From NCBI GenBank assembly GCA_019677205.1, contig JAAMXY010002039.1, positions 1 to 39,357 of the forward strand: 39,357 nt of DNA, read 5' to 3'. The stretch comes from Pinguiococcus pyrenoidosus (Eukaryota > Sar > Pinguiophyceae > Pinguiochrysidales > Pinguiochrysidaceae). Under the pieces are notes generated by a model, which made no database searches, was not told where the DNA came from, and saw only the letters and a list, made by a program, of their open reading frames with translations. The position numbers were made by a program, and so were the translations under genes. Shown here one piece after another: positions 1-10,297 of this stretch. The number at the start of each line of letters is the position of its first letter. The stretch's first letter is position 1.

Positions 1-1538
1 CGCGGTTGCGGTCGGCCTCGCCGCCAGTGCGGCAGGCGTGCTCCACTACCTCCTGTTCAGCCACATGACCAAGACCGTGACCTTCGGCTTCGGCGTGGTC
101 CAGCTGCTTCTTGTTCTCACTGCGCTCGCGACCGCCTCCATGGAGCTTAACCTGCAGGAGGATAACGAGGACGTGGGCGCCATCGAGAAGCGCACGGAAG
201 TCCAGAACGGCTTCGCGATTGTGCAGGTAGGCTTCGTCGTAGACAGATGCGTCGACATATTTGCTCGTTCTCACGGAGAGGCACGTAGGCGCTTCTCCAC
301 CTGCTCTGGCTCGGCGCGATCTTTGCGTACGGCAGCGACGACGGTCTCAACTCGGAGTACAAGCTTCTTTCGGATCTGCCGCACAACCTGAGCGGACACG
401 GCGGTCACTTGGTACGTCCCTCTTGCCTTTGGCAGCCAAAACTAGCGTATCCCTGACCCCATCGGCTTGAACATGACACGTACAGGGCGTTTTCGTGACT
501 ACGTTGATCTCCTTCGGAATCTACCTGGGTGTCCTTTCCCTTGCCGCTGAGACTGTCGACACGAATTACAACGACGCCCTCGACGGCGTGACCGACGGCC
601 TCTTGACGCGCGCGAACCGTGCCGTGGGCGACCTCGCCTTCTTCTCGCTGGTGTCCGGCACGGTGGGCTGCGCAGCCTCCATCCTGGGCTTCATGCACTA
701 CTTCACCTGGACGCTGATCTCCCGCCGCAACGCCATCGTTATTGGTGTGGTCGCGCTCATGCTCAACATCGTCGCCGGCGGCTACGGTATTCGCGTCCTC
801 GAGCTCGATGACGACGGCATCGCCAACGGCGAAGACCTTGACGACAAGTTCGAGTCTCTGGCGGCGCTCACCATCGTCCAGATTGTCACTCAGCTGCTCG
901 CTGTCGGCACCGCCTTGGTGACGACTTCTGAGCTGAACTACAGCCCCTGGCTGAGCAACGACGGCCTAGCGAGCTCTTGCATGAGGTGGATGCCCCTGGC
1001 TGTCGGCGCCGTGAGCCTAATTCTCTACCTCGCCCGCGCCGGTGTCGCGCTGAACGCGCTGCACGACGTCGTCAGAGACCTCCACGACGGCGACTTCGAC
1101 GATACCCTGTCCGAGATCAACGTGACCGCTGTGGAGCTGCTGCTCACCACCGTGGTCTCGTCGGTGGTCGGCGTCGCGTCCTGCCTGGTCTCTTCGTACC
1201 ACAGCCTCATCTGGCACGACATGACGAAGGACGTGTCCCGCGCGGTGGCCATTCTCAGCTTCTGCATCAATGCGCTCGCCATGGGCGTTGCCTGGAAGCA
1301 CTTCGAGGTCGGAGACGACGGAGCCGGCAACACGGAGCTGGACAACGTCGACGAGCGCTTCGACACTCTGGCTGGCTTTGCGTTCATCAACCTGATCTCT
1401 CAGTTCATCCTCGTCTGGGTCAGCAATGCTGGGGTGTCGAGCACGGAAGGAAAGGGCGCTTCCTCGGCCATGCAGAAGACCTCCGTGAAGAAGGAAGAGA
1501 GGAAGCAAGCCAATCCGCTGGAGGCGGCGGCTGCGTAA
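1..1538 (+). CDS. Multi-span membrane protein of repeated four-helix modules (5' end missing)
   Basis: The reading frame is open to the left edge, so the N-terminus is outside the window. I join three exons, 2..226, 289..411 and 486..1538. The introns are 227..288 (62 bp) and 412..485 (74 bp), both GT-AG and phase 0. This gives 466 residues and a TAA stop. The visible protein alternates hydrophobic helices with short acidic loops. One module recurs three times: a His/Tyr or His/Ser-bearing helix, another helix, an acidic loop, then a helix ending in Gln. The matching loops read NLQEDNEDVGAIEKR, ELDDDGIANGEDLDDKFE and GDDGAGNTELDNVDERFD. The hydrophilic tail is Lys/Glu- then Ala-rich and probably cytosolic. 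I do not recognise the family. An integral membrane location is inferred from hydrophobicity only; transport or sensing roles would be guesses. Exon joins are supported by continuity of the repeat across them. Confidence 0.8.
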
Positions 1539-2784
1539 GCGGAACAGGGTCAGACTTCAGTAGCATGACTGTTTATATCTGTGTAGGTGGTCAGTCCAGG
1601 GTACGAGAGAGACTGAATTCTGGCCAACAAGGCGGTGACGGAAGGTTGCTCCTGTTGGCCTCCGCAGCTGCAGGAGCGGAAGGATTGGATGTTCATGCAA
1701 TCAGCAGAAGGCAAAACCTTAAGATGCGAGCCTTTTGAAGAGATTGCTGGCGAGACGGAAGAATTTTGGCAACGTAGGCCGATTCGTTGAGCGAAGACGT
1801 TGACATGGGAGTTTTCGCATGTTCTCGGAGATGTAGTTATTAGGAGTAAAATTCCCTTGGTCGTCATTAGTTGAGCCTCTTCTCGGCGTGCTTCGCTTTC
1901 TTGTGCCTGTCAAAACAGGCCGAAGCCCGCCCTCCAAGCAAACATCCAAATCACTGGCATTGTTGGAGTCGCCGTTGGCGCATTGGTGGAACCAAGAGCC
2001 GAGGCGGCCCTCTCCAAGACCGCCCGGCACTTCCATCAAGTGCTAGGCGTGGCAAGGCTCAGTCAAGCAGTCATGCAAATGAGGGAAGGGCTCGGCGTGA
2101 CGCAGCTGCAAACTTCTTCCATGCCCCCACGAAAGCCGCGAGGTATATCTCCGGCGACAGGCCGCTGATGCGCCGCGTTTAGCACGTGCACAAAAGCATT
2201 CTCCTCCCTGCTGCGCTTGCCGCGAGCGATGCGAGTGGTTTCCAGAGCTTGGTGAGCCTCCGTCAGCGCTGCTTCATCGCCTCGGGCGACGCTCTGGCGA
2301 AAAGGGAGATCTGAAGCTTTCGAGGAGGCCGGGTGACGGAACAACGCCCACTGAAGGCCACGGACTCAGCAAGCAAGCGGAGCACAATCCCACAAGGGCC
2401 AGGAGGGCGCCAGCCTCACGCTCAAAGCTCAGATGACTTCGTTCAGCTATAGAACGAAAAGGTGTAAGCCGATCAGCGAGTCCGGAATGCAAAGTGGCTT
2501 GAAACCGGGACGCGGCTCAAGTGCGGTATGCAACAAGCGAATATGGGGAAGGTCATATGATTATGGGAGTCGGCTATGTACGTAATATATCTCCATAATA
2601 TGAGACTCCGCTCCCGTTTCAGGTTTGCCCCTTCGTGCCCTCAGGTTCTAGTCGAACTATACATCACGGCGACAGCCATACCCAGTCATTCCGAGAGGTT
2701 AAGGTTCTCCACTCCAAGGTTTCGCTTCTGTTTTGCACAAGCCCTGCCACACAGCGCTCTGCGCCCATCCCTGCCGCGGCTAGC
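1539..2784. other. Intergenic region, no supportable gene
   Basis: Open frames here are short, lack recognisable motifs and occur equally on both strands. The stretch holds the 3' flank of the upstream membrane-protein gene and the 5' flank of the gene starting at 2785. An AT-rich patch at about 2540-2605, containing TAATATATC and CATAATATGAG, interrupts otherwise GC-rich DNA. It lies about 200 bp before that start codon and is a candidate promoter core. No repeat or RNA gene was recognised. Confidence 0.55.
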
Positions 2785-3519
2785 ATGAAGCGCTTCGTAC
2801 TTTCCTGCTGGGGCCTGGCGCTGGCTTGTCTGCTTGCCGGCGTGTCCTCAGACTACCAGCAGATCCCTGCAGGAGGCTTCTTGCACGAGAAGTTCATCAC
2901 GTGGGGCTTTGAGGACTGGGACTTCGCGCCGGACAACTTCAAGATGTACTTCGACGGACCTGTCAGCATCACCCGGATCGAGGGCTTCGTGGCGGCGTCC
3001 ATGCTGCCGGAGAACCCCAAGAACCATCCGCACAAGTCGCACTACATTCGCCAGGCTCTGATCTTCTGCCACAACGGGACCCGAGCGCCGATTCGCGGAG
3101 AGCATGCCGTCGAGCCGTGGACGAAGGCAGAGCAGCCCAAGAGACTGCGCCGCTACGAGCAGAGTCTCACCTTCACTCCATTGGAAATTAACATTAAGCA
3201 GCACGATAGAGCGCCCGTCCACTTGCCGGTGAGCACCTTCATTTTGACGTCCACAAAGCTGGCCGCTGACTCACGGAAGTCTCTGAACTGAAAGGTCTCG
3301 TATCACTACCGCGTTGGCGACGTCATCGTTCCAGACGGGAAACCCTTCGTCTGCCACACGGACCTCCAGACCTACACTGGCGAAGGCACCAACTCGAAGA
3401 TGAAGAGCAAGAATGGCTATAGTACCGACGACTGGGAATGCATCGATGTTGAGGTGCATTTCGTCATTCACTACGTCTCCTTGCCTCGAGATGCTGCAGA
3501 GATCAAGCCCTCAAGCTAA
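2785..3519 (+). CDS. Small secreted protein of unknown function
   Basis: Two exons, 2785..3228 and 3295..3519, are joined by a 66-bp GT-AG phase-0 intron whose acceptor is AAAG rather than CAG. The product is 222 residues. The first 22 form a clear signal peptide (basic MKR, then a Leu/Ala/Cys-rich core, then VSS before DYQQ), so secretion or an endomembrane location is likely. The mature part is rich in aromatic and charged residues and has few Cys, two of them in exon 2 (VCHTD and WECID). It looks beta-rich, with the phrases WGFEDWDFAP and VEVHFVIHYVS. I do not recognise a family. Without splicing the frame stops at 3291. The splice restores about 74 residues of similar composition, which supports the model. 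An in-frame stretch open upstream of the chosen ATG lacks any signal-like character, so I start at 2785. Confidence 0.75.
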
Positions 3520-3600
3520 GACTCGCGGAGGCGCAGGGAGAGAAAAGGAGATAGACAGAAGTACAGCCTGAAGGTGCTCTATTCGCTTTCTCCTGCTGCC

Positions 3601-6201
3601 CTACTGCAGTCGCACCTTCACATCAAGCGCTACGCTCTTGATCACCTGTGAGATGCCTTGGGCGGTGGAAATGACTTGCAGCGTCTCGCGCCCTCTTCCA
3701 CCGTCCAGACGCTCCTCAAGGTGGATGGCGAAGCACGCGCTCTCCAAGCAGCTCTTGTATACCTCCCCAAACGCTGAACTCCCGTTGTCTCCGTCGTGGA
3801 TAAACTCTCTCCAAAAGGCTGCCACGCGGAGTAGGCAGCTTAAGATCAAGGTCTGGCCTTTGGGGACGAGGGCACAGCCCCCCAGCAAGAAGAGATTCAA
3901 GATGCGAAGCACCCCTTGCGTCTCGACAGCACCCTCGGCGGTGGGCGACCGGGAATCCAACAACCGAGACAGAAGCACTCGGATCGCATCCTTCGTCAGA
4001 CGATGCAGATTAGTTCTTCGAAGCCATCGTCAGCAAGCTGCGGGGAGAAGTGATACCTGGAAAACTGGCAGGAGGCCCCAGTTCCTAGCCTGTCGCCGAG
4101 CAATTGGCCCAATGCCTTTCCAGAGAGCCGTTCTCAGCAGAGTGCTCTGCGCAGCTTGCGCCCGCGCGAGGCACTGCATCAGATACTTGTTTCGATCAAG
4201 CCTCGCCTCCGTCGTCTGATTCGTTTCTGTAGACAGCATGACGCGGTTCTCGATGGCCACCAGAACGCGAGCGCCGGTGGAGAGTGCCTCCCCAGGCACG
4301 TCCGGCGAACAGAAGCTGACGAAGTTGAGAAGAGCGTTGTGAATCGAATCTAAGAGTATCGGAGCACGGATTCTGACGCAAAGACTCAGGTTAGCATGGG
4401 CGCTCAGACTTCGGCTTTGGCAAGAGGAGCTTTGCTCCCGAAGGCGCACCTGAGGTACTCCAGCGGAGCCAAGCATACCACGCGAAGTAGGGCTACGGCT
4501 GCCGGTCCCTTCACGCTGATGTCGTGATGATCGATCATTGGCAACAACACCGGAATCGCTTCACCAAGGAAGTCATCAAAGTCGATTTGGCCACGCATCT
4601 TGCTCTCGTCTTTGAGGGGGAAGAAAGCCTGCCAGACTTCGCTGTCGACCAAAGCGGGCACCAGCAGAGCTGCTTCGCAAAGTGCCCCACCGTAGTACGT
4701 AATCCAGGTGCAGTTCCCCGGCAAATCAGCTCCGGCACTTCCCTTCTCGCCGAGCAGCCTCTTCCCCTCACCGATCCGATGCCGGACCTCTTTGATCATT
4801 TCCATCACCGAGCCCGACTGAAACCAGCGGCTCGCGGAGAGGCAGTCCCGGCAGAGCTCTCTAAGCGCTTCGCAGTCATCTTGCAGAATGCGCCGCGCGG
4901 TGCCCACCACGGCGCTCTCATCAGAGAACGCACCTCGCCACGGCGGTGCCTTGCTGGGGAGCGTCGCGAAGGATTCGCTTCCGCCGTCCCACGGCGGCAA
5001 GGCAGTTGCGGCTTCGACCTTCCGGGAAAGCTCCAAGATGGTTTCTGCTTCAACAAGTCCGATCCACGTCTCCAGCAGCCCCCGATCGGTCTCGGAGACA
5101 CAGCTGCTGCGCAAAGGATGGGCGATGATGGTTGCTAGGGCCAAGCGCATGAAAGGAGAGGCTGCTGCCGGATTCCCAGCCGCAGACTTCTGCAAGCGCA
5201 AGCTGTCATTGACAGCATGCCTGGCAGTAGCGTTCCCTTCCGTCGCTGCACCTCCACGGAGCAGCCTCGCTGCCTTGATTGCCAAGTCGCAGTAGGGCGA
5301 GGCAGCTCCGACGCTCGCTGCGCAGAGAGGGGCGCGCTCGACTCCGTCGACTGCGTCTGCACCTTCGGTGGGTACACAAGAAGCGCACATCCGCCACAGT
5401 GCCTCTGCTCCCATGTCTAGTACATGCATGAGCTCTCCCTCCAGCTGGTCTACACACGACATGAAGACCGGCTGCTTCGAGACACGCTCCTCAAACGCTT
5501 CGAAGCACTGGACAGCGATCATCACTGTCGCGGCGGCTTCGGCGGTCATCCGCGATCCCGCACCCGATGGCTCACGAGGCAGCTGCGTGGTGAGCTTTCG
5601 CATCATCTCGACAATGCCCTCGGGGCTCTGCTGCATCTGGCACAGCTCCCATGCTGCCGCCTGTCTCGCAGCCGCAAGAGCTTCTTCTGCTAGCGCGAGC
5701 AGACCTCGAACTTCATCGGGGCTTCGCGTTTCTTCCGCGGCCTGGCGCAGGCGCAGAGGCGCTGTGGGCACCTCATCTACAACGACAGCTAGGACAGCTA
5801 TTAATCGCGTCTGAAAGCAATGGGAGATGTCCTCGGCGTAGAAATGCTGCCTCAAAAGCTCCGTCAGCAAGCGGATGAGGCCCCTGCACGCAAGGCTAAG
5901 ACTCGGAAAGCGCTAGCTAGCAGCGCTGCAAAGGCACGCACCTGCATTTGACGACCCTCTCAGCCGAGACACTCTTCTCCAGAGCGGTCGAGACCTCCAC
6001 AAGAGCAGCAATGACGCCGCCGGCGTTCGGGACTCTCAGGAATGAGGAAAGATCTTTGGCCACATCCCGACCCCGTCGCAGCCCTTCTCCGCAGACGCTC
6101 CAAAAGTCCAGCGAAAGCAGGGCAGAGGCTCTCAGTGCCTCCCAATCGTCAGGAGTCGCCCCAGAGCGCAACGCACGCTGTACCAGAGCGCTCGGCTCCA
6201 T
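3601..6201 (-). CDS. HEAT/ARM-type protein, probably TTI2-like
   Basis: Four exons, read on the minus strand as 6201..5942, 5883..4450, 4372..4057 and 3990..3601, give 799 residues. The introns are 58, 77 and 66 bp, GT-AG, phases 2, 2 and 0. CTAAC- or CTAAT-like branch sites are visible in the second and third, and the third ends in GAAG. The protein is almost entirely amphipathic helices, as in HEAT/ARM solenoids. Around residues 530-560 it carries AIPVLLPMIDHHDISVKGPA, which resembles the conserved 'P-lLxLlDd-xxxVKxxG' region of the TTI2 (Tel2-interacting protein 2) family. TTI2 works in the TTT complex with TELO2 and TTI1 to mature PIKK kinases such as ATM and mTOR. Length is somewhat above the usual TTI2 (about 500). 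Family assignment is tentative; exon structure is well supported. The start at MEPSAL is chosen because upstream in-frame sequence is low-complexity and unlike the rest. Confidence 0.7.
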
Positions 6202-6596
6202 CTGCGCCCGAAACGGCGCAAAGGACGAAATGCAGCTGGAGCGGAGACAGAACCCGCAAGCGAATCGGACAGACACGATGGCGAAAACCGCTCTTCCAGC
6301 GAATCCGAAAGATCCCAGATGCGTCAAAGCAGGCTCAGCACGCCGCTCTTGTGTTGCCTTTGCCACGTTCCTGTCTATCCCCAAGCTGGAGACCGGCTCG
6401 TCACCGTTTGGAAAAAGAATCCCTCTCTGCGGAAGGATCGGCCTTGCGGCGGTCATGCGGCCGTGAATCTGAACGGCAGCTGAGCAACCAGAAGAGCAGA
6501 TCGTTTTCGCGGTGCTTTAGGAGAGCGTGACACTTGGGATGAAGGAGTACAACGTGAATATGGAAATCTGAGATGTGCAAGCCATGCGTCGTCCAT
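6202..6596. other. Spacer between two minus-strand genes
   Basis: This 395-bp stretch holds the 5' leader of the TTI2-like gene and the 3' flank of the FAD oxidoreductase gene. The frame upstream of MEPSAL stays open to 6456. A longer N-terminus for the TTI2-like protein is therefore possible but has no recognisable feature. Nothing else was seen. Confidence 0.5.
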
Positions 6597-8711
6597 TCAT
6601 TTATCCTGAGCGATTTCTCCAGCGCCCTTCGGAGCACCCAAGCGCATCACAACTGCCTTCGCCACGCGAATCCCATCGACCGCGGCGCTGACAATTCCCC
6701 CCGCGTATCCTGCGCCCTCACCCGCGGGGAAGAGCATCTCCACATTTTTCGCCTCCAGGGTGTCCCTGTCGCGCTGGATTGTGACCGGTGCGGACGTTCG
6801 TGTCTCCACTCCGTGAAGAAGAGCATCGGAGCAGACGAAGCCCGGCATCTTCTTCTCGAATCGCTCAACCGCAAGGCGCAAAGCTGCGGTGACTTGCTCG
6901 GGGTAGATCTCATGCAGCGCGGCGCTGCGGACACCAAGTCGATAGCTGCTTGAAGGGAGGGTCCCTCGGCTCAGGCTGCCTTCCAAGAAGTCTGGGACAC
7001 GCTGGACCGGCGCCACGAAGTTTCCGCCTCCCATCCGTGCCGCAGCCCGCTCACACGCGATCTGGAAGTCCACGCCAGCAAGAGGAGAGGCGCCATCCTC
7101 CACGAAACCAGCAAAGGCCGAGTCTGACTCTCCGCCGACCGTCACGACCAGGGCCGAGTTGGCCCATCTTGAGTCGCGCCTGCTGAAAGACATTCCGTTG
7201 ATGCACAGCTCTGCAGGATCGGTGGACGTGGGCACGATCTGCCCTCCCGGACACATGCAGAAGCTGAAGACGCCGCGCTTGGAAGAAGACGTCTCCTCCG
7301 GCCCCTGCTCCTCTGCAGAACCCAGGCCCGTGAACAGCGTCTCCGCCAGGCGATAGTCGGCGGTCGGAAGCGACAGCCTCTCAAACACGCTGCTGTCTTC
7401 CGGCACCGGGTTCGCCTTCAAGTTCTCGGCGTCTGTGGTCCGCTTGCCCGTGCGCACGGAGCCTGCGAAGGAGCGGTAGCGTATCTTGTTGATCAGCGCC
7501 TGGGGATGCTCGACGCGGAAGCCCACCGCGAAGCCCTTCGGAACGAGGTGAACGCCAGCATCGAGCAGCCGCCCATAGAGATCTCTCGCGGAATGCCCCG
7601 GCGCCAGAATCACGGCGTCCCCACGCACTTCGAACAGTTCCCCGTTCCCGGACCTCGCCATCACGCCTACCGCTTTGCCGCCCTTGACCACTAGATCCTC
7701 CATGCGTGTGCCGAACAGGACCTCCGCGCCCTGGCTCTGGAGGCTGAGGCGCATTGCCTTGAGGATGCGCACCAGTCGGTCGGTTCCGAGGTGAGGCTTG
7801 CCGGAGACCAGGATCTCCCTGGGCGCGCCCAGCGCCACCAGAAGCTCGAGGACGTGTCGTACGTCCTCGCTATTCCGCCCGATTCGGGTCGTGAGCTTGC
7901 CGTCCGACCAGGTCCCTGCTCCGCCTTCTCCGTAGCAGAGATTGGACTCCGGATTGAGCATCTTCCTGTGCATCAGGGCGCCGATGTCCTTGCCCCTCCT
8001 CTCGACTCCCTGGCCCCGCTCTAGGACAACGCACCGATGGCCCGCTGCCACGACTTCCAGCGCGGCGAAGTAGCCAGCGGGACCGGCTCCAACGATCACG
8101 ACAGTCTTTGCGTCGCGGATGGGCTTTGAGCTGAGTGGCAGCAGCGGGCCGGCCGCGGCAAAATTTGAGTCGGTCAGCTCCAACCGTTCGACCTTGCCGT
8201 TTTCGTATTTCACTCGTGAGGCGAGGGGCTTGCCCAGACGCACATCGACTACATAGCTGAACCGCGGCTCCTCCTCGCGCAGGCCGTCCTCCGTGCCGGA
8301 CTTGCCCCTTTCGGCAGTCGGTCGTCTGCGTCGCGGTCGTCGCGCATCCACCGATTTCCGCACGACCATGATATCCTCGAAGGGCACTTTCCCATCGGAT
8401 TCATTGGCCTTTGCGTCGCTTCTCTTCGCTTTCGATCGACTTTGTTGCAGCAATCTGGAGAGCTTCGCCGCCACCGCTGCTCCAAGCGCCTCAGATACGC
8501 CGTAGAAGGAGGGGCCCGGATCCTCCGACGCTGGGATCTCCACTTGGAACAAGCGAATGACATCATGTGTGTCCTCTTTGGACACTGCATCTTCGCCGGA
8601 GTCTCCCAGGGACGCGTGGAGTGGGCGGAGAGGGCGTTGCGGCCCCGCGACGCCGCGGAAGAGCCGTCCCACGGGCACAAGGAGAAGCAAGGTCAACAAG
8701 GTCAGCCCCAT
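6597..8711 (-). CDS. FAD-dependent oxidoreductase, PDE327/COG2509 family, plastid-targeted
   Basis: This single exon encodes 704 residues. The first true ATG is at 8711; the frame extends only to a GTG and then an in-frame TGA. Residues 1-15 form a strongly hydrophobic signal (LTLLTLLLLVPVG). An Arg/Pro/Ser stretch follows (RLFRGVAGPQRPLRPLHAS), which together look like the bipartite leader of complex plastids. An N-terminal family domain (VVRKSVDAR and SYVVDVRLGKP) is split by a basic/acidic insertion. The dinucleotide-binding motif VIVGAGPAGYFAA starts near residue 205. The family signature GEGGAGTWSDGKLTTRIGRN lies near 262-281, and the C-terminal flavin motif is FPAGEGAGYAGGIVSAA. Family members include bacterial uncharacterised FAD dehydrogenases and Arabidopsis At4g30720 (PDE327), needed for normal pigmentation. 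The substrate is unknown. The gene lies in the same orientation as HPRT, with 479 bp between them. Confidence 0.92.
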   Translation of the reverse strand: MGLTLLTLLLLVPVGRLFRGVAGPQRPLRPLHASLGDSGEDAVSKEDTHDVIRLFQVEIPASEDPGPSFYGVSEALGAAVAAKLSRLLQQSRSKAKRSDAKANESDGKVPFEDIMVVRKSVDARRPRRRRPTAERGKSGTEDGLREEEPRFSYVVDVRLGKPLASRVKYENGKVERLELTDSNFAAAGPLLPLSSKPIRDAKTVVIVGAGPAGYFAALEVVAAGHRCVVLERGQGVERRGKDIGALMHRKMLNPESNLCYGEGGAGTWSDGKLTTRIGRNSEDVRHVLELLVALGAPREILVSGKPHLGTDRLVRILKAMRLSLQSQGAEVLFGTRMEDLVVKGGKAVGVMARSGNGELFEVRGDAVILAPGHSARDLYGRLLDAGVHLVPKGFAVGFRVEHPQALINKIRYRSFAGSVRTGKRTTDAENLKANPVPEDSSVFERLSLPTADYRLAETLFTGLGSAEEQGPEETSSSKRGVFSFCMCPGGQIVPTSTDPAELCINGMSFSRRDSRWANSALVVTVGGESDSAFAGFVEDGASPLAGVDFQIACERAAARMGGGNFVAPVQRVPDFLEGSLSRGTLPSSSYRLGVRSAALHEIYPEQVTAALRLAVERFEKKMPGFVCSDALLHGVETRTSAPVTIQRDRDTLEAKNVEMLFPAGEGAGYAGGIVSAAVDGIRVAKAVVMRLGAPKGAGEIAQDK

Positions 8712-9190
8712 GACAACCCTCGAGTGCACTATTCACGCTCGCGGAACAGATTGGAGGCCATTCTGGTGCTTCCTGTCCTCAGTAGAGCGCCCAAAAGCGC
8801 AAAGAGGCGGCGCTGTCTGTCCGTGCGTTTCTGTCGCCGTTGCGGTCTGTCGACTCTGTCACACCCTCTTTTTGCTTTTTGGATTGCGTTTGGGGCTCCA
8901 CCTCGTTTCTCCTCGGCAGGCCCGGACATCCCCCAAGCTCGTCTTTCCCGGGATCTTGCGTTCGCCTCGGCTTGTCTTGCCGTGGTATTCCTATGGATGG
9001 GAGGAACGAGGCCGCAGCGCGGCGCCGTTTCAGGAGCAGGCCACAGGCGAGGAAAACAAGCCAGCACGGATCGAAATCGAGGGGCGCCAAAGGTCGACGT
9101 TTCGAAGTCCCTTCTCCCACTACGGAAAGAAAGTAGAATGATTCATACATTTACTGAGTTTGACAGCAGGACGCCAGCTCCTCTGGGCTA
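8712..9190. other. Spacer between FAD oxidoreductase start and HPRT stop
   Basis: This 479-bp stretch must hold the promoter and leader of the minus-strand oxidoreductase gene and the 3' flank of HPRT. Open frames on both strands are overlapping, short and featureless. No repeat, RNA gene or AT-rich core was noticed. Confidence 0.5.
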
Positions 9191-10297
9191 CTAGGACTTG
9201 TCATCGGACGCCGCAAACTGCGCAATGCCAGCCTCGTTGATGACACAGATGTGCTCCATGTCTCGGAAGGCCTCGTTGTAGTCCAAGCAGTATCCCTGAG
9301 TGAGCATTTGCAACAGAGCATGAGCTGCACAGCATGCGGATCGTTGGGAGGCGTTCTCTTTAAACCTTACCACGACGAACTTGTCGGGGATGCTGAAGCC
9401 GACGTAGTCCGCTTTGAATCCCGTGCTGCGCTCCGAGCGCTTCTCCAGGAGGCAGGCAACCTCTAAGGTCTTCGGCTCGGCGCGTTCCAAAATGTGGGGA
9501 ATGAGGCTTCTCATCGTGAGGCCGCTGTCGACGATGTCCTCACAAAGCACGACGTGCCGCCCGTTGAGCGATTCGGGATCAAAGTTGCCGATCGTCACGT
9601 TGCCTGTCGCGCACCCGGATAAGAAGACGACTCGGGAAGAAGAGGAAGAACAGGAAGAACAGGAAGCACAGGAAGGCTACGCGGCCTGTGCCTCACTGCC
9701 TTGTGCTAGGCATCCATGTTCGCAACTGATCGCTACTGCGTTTCCGCGCGTTGGTGTGCGGAGCGTCCTGCCTCGGGGCCTACGCACCGGTAGTGCTGGT
9801 GCCTGCGTAGCTCTTCGCTCTCAAAAAATCCATGGTGAATCGCAGGTTCCCGTCGACCAACGCGATCGCCCGCAGGGCCGCCTGGAGGCCATTGAAGAAG
9901 GCATTGCCGCCCTTGAGCAGACAGACCAAGTGGAGCAGTTCTCCGGGGTGCTCAGCCTGGATGTCTCTGGCCAGGCGATCGAGGCGATCACGGATGAGGC
10001 CGGCGGGGAGCATGACGTAGTCTACGAAGGGCTCGTACTGCGGAGGCACCGCCACGTGCGCCAGCGAGAAGCCAAAGTCCTCCTCCACCATCATGGGGTC
10101 TATTCGCTTGCGCCGCCGGCGCCTGGCCAGCGGCAGAGCCTCTAGTTCGGTCGTTCCTGCATCTGCAAAAGCGAATCAGCACGCGCGGGGAACAAGGGCC
10201 TCGGACCACTCCGCATCGTCGCGGACACTTTGGCGGGCTTTCTTTCGCCATGCTACGAACCTGCGGCGCCCGCGTTCGAGTGCTCTTCGCTCGCCAT
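9191..10297 (-). CDS. HPRT1: Hypoxanthine phosphoribosyltransferase
   Basis: Four exons on the minus strand, 10297..10261, 10162..9788, 9603..9371 and 9295..9191, give 249 residues. The enzyme joins hypoxanthine or guanine to PRPP, making IMP or GMP in purine salvage. Visible motifs are LLKGG at about 94-98 (pyrophosphate loop), FTMDFLRAKSY before the flexible loop, the PRPP-binding VVLCEDIVDSGLTM with the acidic pair E159/D160, and GFSIPDKFVV followed by CLDYNEAFRD. All are in the order of animal HPRT. The introns are 98, 184 and 75 bp, GT-AG, phases 1, 1 and 0. The last is a multiple of three and has no stop, so it reads through; alignment of DKFVV directly to GYCLDYNE shows that it is an intron. 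About 30 extra N-terminal residues include a basic run ARRRRRKR at 25-32. No C-terminal peroxisomal SKL is present. Confidence 0.93.
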
